22,531 nt of DNA from an uncultured Pseudomonadota bacterium (GCA_937983055.1 CALJLA010000142.1:1-22531); one strand, 5' to 3'. Shown: positions 1-7,627, numbered from the stretch's first letter. The notes: a model not told the origin generated them from the sequence alone. Numbers and translations are program-made.

Positions 1-137
1 GCGAGGCCGCGCCAGATCGAGGTCACCAGCGGGATGCCCATGGTGGTGCGGATGTCGGCAAAGAGCTCGGCGGTGCGCCCGGTGGCGGTCGCTTCGTCGA
101 CCGCGGTGACCGGGTCGTAGGCAAAATCGGAAGTCAT
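1..137 (-). CDS. DehI-like halocarboxylic acid dehalogenase family protein, N-terminal fragment
   Basis: Only the first 45 codons are inside the window; the gene runs off the left edge. The start ATG is preceded by a good ribosome binding site (AAAGGA). Residues about 20-45 read TGRTAELFADIRTTMGIP followed by an IWR-x-LA stretch. This matches the start of the DehI (group I haloacid dehalogenase) family, where a conserved DIR and a later R-x-LA occur in the first helices. Carboxymuconolactone decarboxylase-like proteins start in a similar way and cannot be excluded from so short a piece. It lies 24 bp downstream of a HAD-type haloacid dehalogenase homologue on the same strand, so the two are probably co-transcribed. 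That context favours a haloacid role by inference only. Confidence 0.5.
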   Translation of the reverse strand, partial: MTSDFAYDPVTAVDEATATGRTAELFADIRTTMGIPLVTSIWRGL

Positions 138-161
138 CTGCGTGTCCTTTGGCGCGCGGCC

Positions 162-884
162 TCAGCCGGGCGGCCCGAGGCGTGGAGCCGGTTCGGGAAA
201 GCTGTCGACTGTGGAGGCCGGGCGCGGGTCGGGCCCGGGGTCGCGCGCCCCCGCCGCGCCCCATTCGTCCGGCCGGCGCACGAACGCGGTTCTGAAGCCG
301 CAGGCCTTCGCCGCGTTCAGGTCGAAATTGTGGCAGGCCACCATCAGGCATTCGCCCGGCGCGAGCTGCAGGTACTTCGCGCAGGTCAGGTAGGCCTCTG
401 GCAGCAGCTTGTACTTGCCCATCGCCTCGCAGGACACCACCGCGTCCCACGAAAGGCCGTTGCGCCGCGCGGTGTCCATGATGATGCGGAAGCTGAGAAT
501 CGTGAACGACACGCAGAAGAACTTCCGCCGAAGCTGCGGCAGCGTCGAAGGAAAGTCCGGCCAGCACTGCAGGGTGTGAATCGCGTCCCACCAGATGGCG
601 CGGCGATCCTCCGCGGAGAACATTTCCAGCCGGTTGTCGGCGAGCAGCCGGTCCAGCGTCTCGCGGTGAACGTCGTCGAAGTTCTGCGTCGCCGGCGCGT
701 GCTCGCCGTGGTTGAGCATGGCTTTCAGCGAGCGGCGGCGGAATTCGTTGGCGAGCGCCGCCCAGTCGCGCGTCTCGCCGTGCCTCGCGCCGGCTGCCGC
801 CAGCGCGCTGCGCAGGCCGGTGTGCCAGTCGAGAATGGTGCCGCCGGTGTCGAAGGTCAGCGCCCTGATGTCGGACGGAGTCAT
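162..884 (-). CDS. HAD superfamily hydrolase, haloacid dehalogenase type II-like
   Basis: This is a 240-residue HAD-fold hydrolase. Motif I is FDTGGTILD at residues 11-19, with Asp12 as the expected nucleophile. The motif III lysine is Lys159 in GKYK, followed by LPEAY. The last acidic motif is CHNFDLNAAKACGFRTAFV, with Asp188. This order and spacing fit the (S)-2-haloacid dehalogenase type II group, which releases halide from 2-haloacids through an aspartyl ester. Some residues used for substrate binding in characterised L-2-haloacid dehalogenases look different: the Ser and Asn ahead of the last Asp appear to be Ala and His. The substrate is therefore unproven, and a phosphatase role is possible. 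The ATG is preceded by a GGGGGA Shine-Dalgarno-like sequence. The DehI-like gene follows on the same strand. The C-terminal 30 residues are Pro/Gly-rich and probably disordered. Confidence 0.8.
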   Translation of the reverse strand: MTPSDIRALTFDTGGTILDWHTGLRSALAAAGARHGETRDWAALANEFRRRSLKAMLNHGEHAPATQNFDDVHRETLDRLLADNRLEMFSAEDRRAIWWDAIHTLQCWPDFPSTLPQLRRKFFCVSFTILSFRIIMDTARRNGLSWDAVVSCEAMGKYKLLPEAYLTCAKYLQLAPGECLMVACHNFDLNAAKACGFRTAFVRRPDEWGAAGARDPGPDPRPASTVDSFPEPAPRLGPPG

Positions 885-923
885 CCTGATCGGTCCCCCT
901 TGTTCGTCCGGTCGCGCCCGGCT

Positions 924-944
924 ATAAAGTACAGGCCTGCCCCC
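924..944. repeat. Short interspersed repeat, copy 1
   Basis: The stretch AAAGTACAGGCCTGCCCC lies 17 bp downstream of the stop of the DUF2914 gene. A near-identical direct copy is at 2248-2268, upstream of the same gene; the shared consensus is AAAGTAYAGGCCTGMCCCC. The copies look like a dispersed intergenic repeat. Such repeats are sometimes mobilised by REP-associated (RAYT) transposases, but none is present here, so that link is a guess. Confidence 0.6.
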
Positions 945-954
945 GTCTTCGGGG
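941..954 (-). terminator. GC-rich hairpin just past the DUF2914 stop
   Basis: The stem CCCCG/CGGGG with a 4-nt loop begins 6 nt downstream of the DUF2914 stop codon. There is no U-tract, so it may protect the transcript end or be part of the neighbouring repeat rather than act as an intrinsic terminator. Confidence 0.35.
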
Positions 955-960
955 TGCCGC

Positions 961-2079
961 TTACGGCCGCCCGACCCTCAGCTCGCGCGGCGCCTCGGGC
1001 GCTATCTCGATCGCGAAGTAGATGCGCCCGATCTCGCGGCCGTCGGTGGTTTCCACCTGCACCTGCCAGTCGCCGGGCTGGTAATTGGCTTTCACGCCGT
1101 AGCCGCGAAAGCCTTCCTCGCGGCCGCCGAGAATATTGATGGGAATCGCGTCCTGCAGCGTCCAGCCGCGCGGGCCGTCTTTCCAGTACCAGCGCATCGT
1201 CACCTGGTCGGCAAAGCGCGCGGGGGAAAAGATGCGGAAGTAGACGAACACCCGGTCGCCGGGCTGGGCGTAGAAGTCCTGGTCGCCGTTGTGCCAGAAG
1301 CGCCAGAACGGCCGCTCGTGGCTCAGCACGAAGTGCTCCTCGATGCGCTCGACGTTGTGATACACGCCCATGAACGGAATCGAGATCGGCACCGGCGGAA
1401 TCAGGCGGAAAAGGTAGAGCAGCAGAAACACCGGCAGCGTCGCGCCGAACGGAACCAGAATCTGCTTGCGCGCCTGCAGCTCGCGGTAGGGCGGGTGTAT
1501 CAGGATGCGCCGGTACACGAGCGCGATCGGGATGCAGCCCGCCAGCATCGACACCAGAAACACGAACACGCCCACCGAGCCGAACGCAATCGGCACCACG
1601 CTCGCCGAAAACGACAGCAGGCACAGTGAAAACAGCGTGAACCGCACCGGCAGGCCCAGCGCCTTGAAGCGCCGCGACTCGTTGGCCACCAGCAGCACCA
1701 GCAGCACGCCGAGAAACCCGAACGAGGCGAACAGCGACGAGCTCTTGAAGAAAAATATTGTGTAGAGCGACAGCAGCGAGCCCAGCAGAAAGTGCAGCAC
1801 CGCGACGTGGAACTCGTCGTACAGCCGCCAGAAGCGCGAACGCGTCGCCGCGTCCGGCGCCGGCTCGCCTTCCATGTAGAACGAATGCAGCAGGATGGCC
1901 AGGATCACCGCCAGGTAGACGAGCTGCTGCGCGATCAGCCCCCAGGCGTCGATGCGCCCGGTGGTGACGATGTCGAAGATGAACCCCGCCGCGAACGAGA
2001 TCACCGCGATGCGGCGCTCGTGCTGCTCCATATACAGCTTCAGGCGCTCGAACAGCGAGGTCTGGGGAATCGCGTCCAC
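961..2079 (-). CDS. DUF2914 domain-containing membrane protein
   Basis: The protein has 372 residues. The first two thirds hold about seven hydrophobic segments, for example residues about 24-40, 47-67, 92-110 and several more up to about 255, so it is an integral inner-membrane protein. The C-terminal soluble part (about residues 285-360) carries the DUF2914 hallmarks: PGDRVFVYFRIFSP, TMRWYWKDGPRGWTLQDAIP, GGREEGFRGYGVKANYQPG and WQVQVETTDGREIGRIYF. The function of DUF2914 is unknown; the C-terminal part looks like a beta-rich, probably periplasmic, domain. The start used is GTG with no clear ribosome binding site; an internal ATG at residue 18 is an alternative. The gene stands alone and is bracketed by direct copies of a short repeat. 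Confidence 0.85.
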   Translation of the reverse strand: MDAIPQTSLFERLKLYMEQHERRIAVISFAAGFIFDIVTTGRIDAWGLIAQQLVYLAVILAILLHSFYMEGEPAPDAATRSRFWRLYDEFHVAVLHFLLGSLLSLYTIFFFKSSSLFASFGFLGVLLVLLVANESRRFKALGLPVRFTLFSLCLLSFSASVVPIAFGSVGVFVFLVSMLAGCIPIALVYRRILIHPPYRELQARKQILVPFGATLPVFLLLYLFRLIPPVPISIPFMGVYHNVERIEEHFVLSHERPFWRFWHNGDQDFYAQPGDRVFVYFRIFSPARFADQVTMRWYWKDGPRGWTLQDAIPINILGGREEGFRGYGVKANYQPGDWQVQVETTDGREIGRIYFAIEIAPEAPRELRVGRP

Positions 2080-2624
2080 GCGGGCGGTCCGGTTTATCGG
2101 GTTGGGAAAGTCGGCGCGCGCGCCAGCGCGGCCGGCGCGCGATTATTGAGCGGCAGGCACGCCAAGGCAAATCGGCCCGGCGGAGGCCGGCGGCGTGCCT
2201 GCGCCGGTTCGGCGGCCGCGAGGTTCCGGATTCGGCGGCGTCGAGCGATAAAGTATAGGCCTGACCCCACGTGGCGCTCGGTAGCGCTCGCGCTGCCCTG
2301 GCGGTCCTAGCGGTCGCGGGCACGCGGTCAGGCCGGGAAACACGCCGAAGCGGGGTGCGCTGGGGGGGCGGCGCCAATCAGGCGGCGACCGCCCCGCCCG
2401 CGCCAGATGGTGCCGCAGTGCAACAGACGCCGTTCGTTACCCGAAAGGGTCCGCTCATCGCTGCCCTGCAGCAGCGGGCGCCACTCGTACCGCCACGGGG
2501 CCCGCAGGTCGGAATTTGCTTCTTTTCAGAGAGAAACAGGCGTGGAATAGGCCTGTGCCGGAGCCAGTGCGGGCCGCCTACTCGGGGCCCGCCCGGTGCC
2601 GGAGAACCGAGAAGGAGTGCCGAT
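2080..2624. other. Long intergenic region without a recognisable gene
   Basis: About 545 bp separate the divergent DUF2914 gene and the small plus-strand gene. The region holds repeat copy 2 (2248-2268) and several GC-rich inverted repeats. ORFs crossing it are compositionally biased shadows without recognisable domains. It should contain the promoters of both genes, but no convincing -35/-10 pair was found. Confidence 0.5.
2248..2268. repeat. Short interspersed repeat, copy 2
   Basis: This copy reads AAAGTATAGGCCTGACCCC and differs from copy 1 (924-944) at only two positions across the shared 21 bp. It is in the same orientation, so the two copies directly flank the DUF2914 gene at a distance of about 1.3 kb. 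Confidence 0.6.
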
Positions 2625-2969
2625 ATGCCCCTGCCAACCCTGCGGGCCGGCAACCAGCCGGTCCCACAACCCAAGCCGCAGATCACCGCGGCGCAGCAGG
2701 CCTTGCTCGACCGCAAGGTGCTGCCGATCAGCACGCTCGCCCACGGCGAGTGCTACATCGGCTACCTCGACAGCGTCATGACCGTCGCGCGCTGGCATTC
2801 CCAGCGCCGTCGCTTCGTGTTCTGGGATCGCGAAATGCAGCAGCCCAAGGCCAAGGCGGTGCCGCACGCCGCCGACCAGGGCATCGGCCCGCGCTTCGCG
2901 CCGCTCGCGCGGCACGAACCCGAGCCGGGCGCGGAAGTGAGCGAATTCGCATTCGTGACCACCTGGTGA
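2625..2969 (+). CDS. Conserved-looking hypothetical protein, 114 aa
   Basis: I do not recognise this family. The ATG was chosen because it follows a strong ribosome binding site (GAAGGAG, 7 nt spacer); the open frame extends further upstream but with low-complexity, non-coding-like sequence. The N-terminus is Pro/Gln-rich (residues 8-20) and has no signal peptide or membrane segment. The middle (about residues 30-70) reads LPISTLAHGECYIGYLDSV and RRRFVFWDRE and looks like a folded beta-rich core. The C-terminus ends in EVSEFAFVTTW. It is probably a small soluble cytoplasmic protein in a single-gene unit, ended by a hairpin and T-run at 3011-3049. No function is proposed. Confidence 0.65.
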   Translation: MPLPTLRAGNQPVPQPKPQITAAQQALLDRKVLPISTLAHGECYIGYLDSVMTVARWHSQRRRFVFWDREMQQPKAKAVPHAADQGIGPRFAPLARHEPEPGAEVSEFAFVTTW

Positions 2970-2979
2970 GTTAGGCCGC

Positions 2980-2995
2980 CGGGCCGGCAGGCCCG
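2980..2995 (+). other. Gene-end hairpin CGGGCC-N4-GGCCCG
   Basis: A 6-bp GC stem with a 4-nt loop starts 11 bp after the stop of the 114-aa gene. The same CGGGCC-N4-GGCCCG form recurs at 16412-16427, overlapping the stop of the serine hydrolase gene. Confidence 0.4.
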
Positions 2996-3010
2996 ATCTG
3001 CGCCTGCGCA

Positions 3011-3049
3011 CACGCAGCGGGGACGCGCTGCGTGCTGATCCGTTTTTTT
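3011..3049 (+). terminator. Probable Rho-independent terminator of the 114-aa gene
   Basis: The stem CACGCAGCG/CGCTGCGTG (3011-3019 with 3026-3034, loop of 6 nt) is followed 8 nt later by a run of seven T (3043-3049). The gap between stem and T-run is longer than ideal. A second, perfect 22-bp palindrome (3054-3075) follows, next to the stop of the convergent gene. Confidence 0.5.
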
Positions 3050-3053
3050 ACCC

Positions 3054-3075
3054 GCCACCCGCGATCGCGGGTGGC
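3054..3075 (-). other. Perfect 22-bp palindrome at the end of the convergent exported-protein gene
   Basis: The half-site GCCACCCGCGA is followed at once by its exact complement. It lies 2 bp past the stop codon at 3078. On the minus strand it is followed by an A-run rather than a U-run, so it is not a classical terminator. It may act as an RNA end-protecting hairpin. Confidence 0.45.
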
Positions 3076-3077
3076 AT

Positions 3078-3638
3078 TCAGCGAGGTAACAGCGACCTGA
3101 ACCGCACCGGCGTCAGCCCGGCATCGGGCGCCGGCTCGGCGTCGTCAGGCTGCTTGCAGGTGGGAAAGTACGGCGCGAGCTGCGCCCCGAACCGCGCATC
3201 GCTGAAATGGCACGGCGTCGCAAACGATCCGTAACACTCGTGTTCCGCGTCGACATCGCAGTACCGCTCGCCGTGCCGAACCGCCAGCCGCGTGATCACC
3301 GTGTCGAACCCCTTGCGATCCGGCCGCCCGATCAGGTCGCCTTTCGGCGTGGAAAAAATCACGAAGATGTAAGGGTAGTGCGGCTCCGGCCGGTCGGTGC
3401 AGTTGCACAGATGCGACTCGATGCGGAACTGCTCGGGCGAATATGCCTTCATATCCGCCTCCGCGAACTTGCTTCGGAACCAGACTTCTACGCCCTCCAT
3501 GTCGAACGAGGCAGCCGGCCGGGATTCCCGCAGGCCGCTTTCCGCATTGGGCGCCAGGGAAAAGAGCGCAAAAGATGCTGCCAATACTGCGTGCCTCGCG
3601 GGAGACATACGATTCTCATGGATCGGCGTTGAATGCAT
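3078..3638 (-). CDS. Putative exported Cys-rich protein of unknown function
   Basis: The protein has 186 residues. An N-terminal hydrophobic stretch (about residues 14-32, ALFSLAP then NAES) looks like a Sec signal peptide, so the product is probably periplasmic. A second possible start, Met11, would give a more normal signal peptide. The mature part has six Cys: two in HLCNCTDRPE, three in YCDVDAEHECYGSFATPC, and one in PTCKQ near the C-terminus. This suggests disulfide bonding. I do not recognise the family. G+C is intermediate, and the gene lies next to the A+T-rich block that starts near 3640. It converges on the 114-aa gene, with hairpins between them. Confidence 0.65.
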   Translation of the reverse strand: MHSTPIHENRMSPARHAVLAASFALFSLAPNAESGLRESRPAASFDMEGVEVWFRSKFAEADMKAYSPEQFRIESHLCNCTDRPEPHYPYIFVIFSTPKGDLIGRPDRKGFDTVITRLAVRHGERYCDVDAEHECYGSFATPCHFSDARFGAQLAPYFPTCKQPDDAEPAPDAGLTPVRFRSLLPR

Positions 3639-3782
3639 TATCTCAAGATAACCAATTTAAGATTGCTGCGCGCAAACTAAGCTAACCCATTCAGCATAGG
3701 GATGTGCAACTATGCGCAGTTGAACCCGCTTTCCTGCGAGCCCTGACGCCGCAAGCGGACCGGAATAGGTCCCGCGCGAGAC

Positions 3783-6700
3783 CTAATCAAAAAGTATCGT
3801 AATGTCCGTCCTGCTGGTCTCGACCCAGTGCTTGTAGAACGATTCAAATCTCCACTGCTCAAGACCCGACATTTCTTCAAGGTTTACATCACTTGAGAGC
3901 AGTCTCGCAGCGGCTCGTCGCGCGTCCTCTGCCCTCGGTGGTGAAGAGATCTGCCACTCCTTTACCGCAGATCTGAATGCGCAGTACGCAGCACCAAAGT
4001 CGCCCATTCTCTCCCAGCACTCTCCAACCCAGTATCTAGCGTAGCCGCGATTAAGTGAGTCACTTGGTTCGTTCTTCTTCTCCAAAATCCTTGCGGCCAA
4101 CCGATAGCAATTCAACGCATCCATTATGTTGTCCTGGAAATACAGGCAGCGATCAATATTGCCGTAAAAATGCCCCCCTCGAGAAGGGTCAGGCTCTTTC
4201 TCGGACGTGACATCTTCAAGGCGATGTCCGTGAAGAAAATACTTGAGTGCGCCAAGGGTATTGCCACTATCGCGCCTTGCTAGGGCTAAGTTGTGAGCAG
4301 TTGAAAATTTGGTGTCAACTTTGGACCCGCTGACCAGCCGTTCGCCAGTCTCACCCCAGAACACCGCTTGAGCATAGTCCTTGCGATACCAGTAAGCGTA
4401 GGTGCGCATGTCCGCCAGATTAATGTACTGCGCGCTACGCCCCGGGATGCTTTCTTCGTAACGAGACAGGAGTTCATCTACCTCGGTCTCAGATCCGAAT
4501 TCAGTCATCAGTTTTATTGCTTGACTGAACACTTGATCGAAATGTCGATAACTTACACAGGCAACCCCCCAATCTATGCGCGCGAGGAGCCGTCTAGTAA
4601 CTCGGACGAACTCCTCCGGAAACCCGCGATCGATGAGAGCACTCTTAACTTCATCGAGTGTCGCCAATGCGACTTCAAACCCTCCGCGATTAATCTCCAG
4701 CTCCGCCTTGTGAACCCAGTGCTCAAGGACGCTTATTGAAGGGCTCTTCGGGAGCAACTCCTTGTACCTGCCAATCATTCGGTCTACAAAATTCAATACT
4801 ACAGAGATGAATCGTTCGCGATCTTTCCTAGGATACTCGGCGCGAATAAACTCGCGCACCATGGGATGTAGCTCTAGAAGCTCAGTGCCGCTACTTTGCG
4901 GCTTCACAACGATGAGGCTTAAAGACTTGAGGGTCTTTAACGCTCGCACAACTCTGCCCCAAGTCTTGGCTTCCACTATTTCCGGTATCTTGTCCTCTGG
5001 TTCTGCTCGCTCGAGCTCGGCTAATGTGCGAAGCACGTTACGCTGTACATCGTTTAGGGTGCTCCAGATTGACCTAAGAGTATTCTCGGGTAGCTCGCCA
5101 TGCCCACGATTTATGTCCTCAAGGACGCTGACCAATCCGCCGCCCCGTCTTGTGGATTGCACAGCAATCAGGCTAGTCCACATAGGATGACCTTGAGTAA
5201 GGCTAAAAACTTCCTGAACAAGGCGATCCTCCAACGGTCTCGCTCCGCGTATCTCTAAGAGTTCTCGTACTTCAGCAAGAGACAACCCGCCAAGCGGGAG
5301 CGATAGCGCGGTAGGATTCTCGTGGCGTACCTGAGGCCGACAAGTGAAAATGAACTGTGACGCGTGGGGCATGCTTATGGCGGCGTCAAAGAACTCCTTT
5401 AGTCCTTTCACAGGTTGAAGCGTCTGCAAGTCGATGTAGTGATCAACATTGTCAAAGACGAATAGAGAGGTTCGGGTTCCCAGTACTTCAAAGAAAAGCT
5501 TCACGACCCCTTTGATACTAAGCTCCTTAATCGCATCTGGAGAGATGCTTCCAGCGGATAATCTCTCAATGATCGACACGAGCTGGGTATGGATACGGTC
5601 TCCTTCTTCTTTGCAATCTCGCCAGTCCCAGAACTCGAAGCGAGACGAATCTGCGATTGCGTCGTTTAGGTAGGTCGCAGCTAACGTGGACTTTCCCTGT
5701 CCACCCAAGCCGGTGACCATCGCGACTCGAAAATCAGATCCGCGCAGGAGCGCCATCTCCTGAGATCTCCCAACCCAGACGTCCACCGACGGGGGGTGAT
5801 CGCCTTGTCTGTCCGCGGGGCGCTGTGGTGGCAAGGAGATCTTGATTTCGACGTGGGCTGCATTGGTAGCAGCGTCGTCTTCAACGAGTTGAGAGGTTAC
5901 GCCTGGCGCTATCTGTATTCCCACTTTTCGCGAGGCAATGCGTAACTCGTCGGCAAGTATAGGGAAGAAGTCGTGACAGTCGATCCCGCCGTAGAGGGTT
6001 ACTCGTTCGCGATTCATGCCAGGTGAGAGGTTATCGAGAAGTGACGCGTGTTTTTCTGCGATTGATCTAGAGTCGTTCTCGCGGAAAGTCCAGACCACCT
6101 CTGGATAGGCAGTGTCGTCATTAACGACGTTCATTAGTGCGCGAGTGAATACATCGTCCCATCCCCCGTAGCCAACAATTACTAAAGTAGACTTCTGAAG
6201 TAAGCTTCTGAGAGAGTTTGCAAGCTGAGGGCGCTCTTGAGTCAATTGTCGGGTTGTGTGCAGCGTATCGGAGCCATACCAATAGCCGTGCAAGTGAACG
6301 ACGTTGCAGCCTTTCCCGACGGTTTGGCCGAGATTCCCGTCGCGATGAAGTACGGTTCTAAGAAAGTCGCCCGAACTTCGTTGTATGCCAACCTCGATAA
6401 GCGGATCGAAATTGGATGTTAAGACCACTCGACCAAGCGCATCGGGTAACGCCACAAGCAAGTCACTAAGGGCCCTAACGCCGGGTGGCAGAAACCACCC
6501 GTCTACGTCCCGCTCAAGAGCTTCACATTTGTCATCTATATAGATGTCGACGGGATCATCGTTATCGACGCGTGCATTTAGTACCGCGCGTCTAACTAGT
6601 AGGTTTGCCAGTGACTGTCCGCGGCGCGCAACAAGGAACTCGAATGCAGTCTGGTATCTGCGCAGCGGATCGCTACTTATAGATCGTTCTAGCGCGTCTA

Positions 6701-6893
6701 TTCCGGCTGGTTCCTGGGCAAATTCCTCTTTGATGAGCTCAATCATTCCATCGACGTCCGGCACTCCTTTCTCGCCGCTGTGCTGTCCTGCGGAAAGGGG
6801 CGAACCGACTAGGAAGGTGACTGTTTTCTTGGTTCTTACGGCGTAGCCTATTCGATCTAGCAGCGCATCTTGCGCGTGAATACTCGGAATCAT
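3783..6893 (-). CDS. SIR2-like / NB-ARC-type STAND NTPase / TPR protein, putative anti-phage NLR-like protein
   Basis: This single protein of 1036 residues has three parts. The first (about 1-320) is a SIR2-like domain: FLVGSPLS at 27-34 in place of the usual GAGxS, LTSNFDPLIE with Asn161, VVHLHGYW with His202, and VIVGYGGWD around 238-246. Asn161 and His202 match the Asn and His required for NAD+ hydrolysis in defence SIR2 domains. The second (about 370-690) is a STAND NTPase with NB-ARC features: Walker A GLGGQGKST at 395-403, Walker B LFVFDNVD at 477-484, an FTCRP sensor-like motif at 516-520, GHPMW at 568-572 as a GLPL counterpart, and an MHD-like HPMVREF at 676-682. The third (about 700-1000) is helical with TPR-like pairs such as MRTYAYWYRKDYAQAVFWGE. 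By analogy with SIR2-STAND defence proteins such as Avs5, the C-terminal repeats would sense a phage component, the NTPase would oligomerise, and SIR2 would deplete NAD+. That role is inferred. Base composition is much more A+T-rich than the flanks, suggesting transfer. No strong ribosome binding site precedes the ATG. Confidence 0.85.
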   Translation of the reverse strand: MIPSIHAQDALLDRIGYAVRTKKTVTFLVGSPLSAGQHSGEKGVPDVDGMIELIKEEFAQEPAGIDALERSISSDPLRRYQTAFEFLVARRGQSLANLLVRRAVLNARVDNDDPVDIYIDDKCEALERDVDGWFLPPGVRALSDLLVALPDALGRVVLTSNFDPLIEVGIQRSSGDFLRTVLHRDGNLGQTVGKGCNVVHLHGYWYGSDTLHTTRQLTQERPQLANSLRSLLQKSTLVIVGYGGWDDVFTRALMNVVNDDTAYPEVVWTFRENDSRSIAEKHASLLDNLSPGMNRERVTLYGGIDCHDFFPILADELRIASRKVGIQIAPGVTSQLVEDDAATNAAHVEIKISLPPQRPADRQGDHPPSVDVWVGRSQEMALLRGSDFRVAMVTGLGGQGKSTLAATYLNDAIADSSRFEFWDWRDCKEEGDRIHTQLVSIIERLSAGSISPDAIKELSIKGVVKLFFEVLGTRTSLFVFDNVDHYIDLQTLQPVKGLKEFFDAAISMPHASQFIFTCRPQVRHENPTALSLPLGGLSLAEVRELLEIRGARPLEDRLVQEVFSLTQGHPMWTSLIAVQSTRRGGGLVSVLEDINRGHGELPENTLRSIWSTLNDVQRNVLRTLAELERAEPEDKIPEIVEAKTWGRVVRALKTLKSLSLIVVKPQSSGTELLELHPMVREFIRAEYPRKDRERFISVVLNFVDRMIGRYKELLPKSPSISVLEHWVHKAELEINRGGFEVALATLDEVKSALIDRGFPEEFVRVTRRLLARIDWGVACVSYRHFDQVFSQAIKLMTEFGSETEVDELLSRYEESIPGRSAQYINLADMRTYAYWYRKDYAQAVFWGETGERLVSGSKVDTKFSTAHNLALARRDSGNTLGALKYFLHGHRLEDVTSEKEPDPSRGGHFYGNIDRCLYFQDNIMDALNCYRLAARILEKKNEPSDSLNRGYARYWVGECWERMGDFGAAYCAFRSAVKEWQISSPPRAEDARRAAARLLSSDVNLEEMSGLEQWRFESFYKHWVETSRTDITILFD

Positions 6894-7114
6894 GGAAGTT
6901 CGATCGCAGTTCTTTGGGTAGGTGGGATTCCTTGATTACTTGACAAAGGGGCGAGGGGTTGGGACAGGCCTTTTCTTTTAGCTGGCCCGTCCTGGGCTCA
7001 TTTTGGAGCGTTCATCTCGGGGTGCCCCAATCTGCGCGCAACGTTTGTGTTCATGCTGTATCTGACGCTACGTGGAAAGAATTGCGGTTGCAGAAGAAAC
7101 GCGGCAGCACTTTG

Positions 7115-7468
7115 CTAGTGCATGCCTGCCAACGACATGACAGCCATCGACATAAGAATCTCCCACAGTAGCGCCGGTGGTCCGAGTAGCGCGATCAAAT
7201 GCCACCATCTGAATCGCGTCAGCATCGCGTTGATGGTCGCGAACAGCATCACAAATCCGATGAGCACGCCAACCAGCCAAACCCAGCCGAGAGCGTTCAG
7301 GAAGGCAGTGTTTGCTGCCGCTGCCCCCGCAATCACCAAATAAATCCACAGACTCAGTACCGCTGCAAACCAGACGAAAAAGCAGAAAGACGCAATCCGG
7401 AGCAGCCATGCGGCATGGCCCGGGCCGTCCGATACGGGAGGCCGCTTCACGAATATGCGTTTCAGCAC
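7115..7468 (-). CDS. Small integral membrane protein of unknown function
   Basis: The product has 117 residues with a basic N-terminus (MLKRIFVKRPP) and three or four hydrophobic segments: about 23-46 (ending in LSLWIYLVIAG), about 55-80 (WVWLVGVLIGFVMLFATINA) and about 86-113 (HLIALLGPPALLWEILMSMA). It is probably an inner-membrane protein. I do not recognise the family. The start is GTG. It lies 221 bp upstream of the SIR2/STAND gene on the same strand and has a less extreme G+C than the Sel1-repeat genes, so it may belong to the same acquired block. Membrane proteins do accompany some abortive-infection systems, but the wide gap argues against tight coupling here. Confidence 0.6.
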   Translation of the reverse strand: MLKRIFVKRPPVSDGPGHAAWLLRIASFCFFVWFAAVLSLWIYLVIAGAAAANTAFLNALGWVWLVGVLIGFVMLFATINAMLTRFRWWHLIALLGPPALLWEILMSMAVMSLAGMH

Positions 7469-7627
7469 GGGTGGATTACATCTGCGAACAACTGCACGGA
7501 CGGAGAAGACCGTCGCGCGCCCGCGCCCGCGCCGGCGGGGCGAAGGAACGCAGAGGCGGTCTCTGCCCTTTGCCTGCGCTGAAGTCGTTGCGCCGTTCGA
7601 AGGGCGCGATTGCCACCGATGCGTTCA

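Noticed and set aside
881..2377. A 498-codon minus-strand open frame over the DUF2914 gene
   Set aside because: It is out of frame with the DUF2914 domain and Arg/Ala-rich; the 961-2079 frame carries the recognised motifs.
3043..3075. T-run plus 22-bp palindrome as a minus-strand intrinsic terminator
   Set aside because: Read from the minus strand the hairpin is followed by A, not U, so it does not fit a classical terminator for the exported-protein gene.
6894..7114. Promoter for the SIR2/STAND gene
   Set aside because: TTGTCA-like -35 sequences exist on the minus strand, but no -10 at proper spacing was found.
7068..7409. Alternative 113-codon minus-strand frame overlapping the small membrane protein
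   Set aside because: It lacks the regular hydrophobic segments seen in the 7115-7468 frame.
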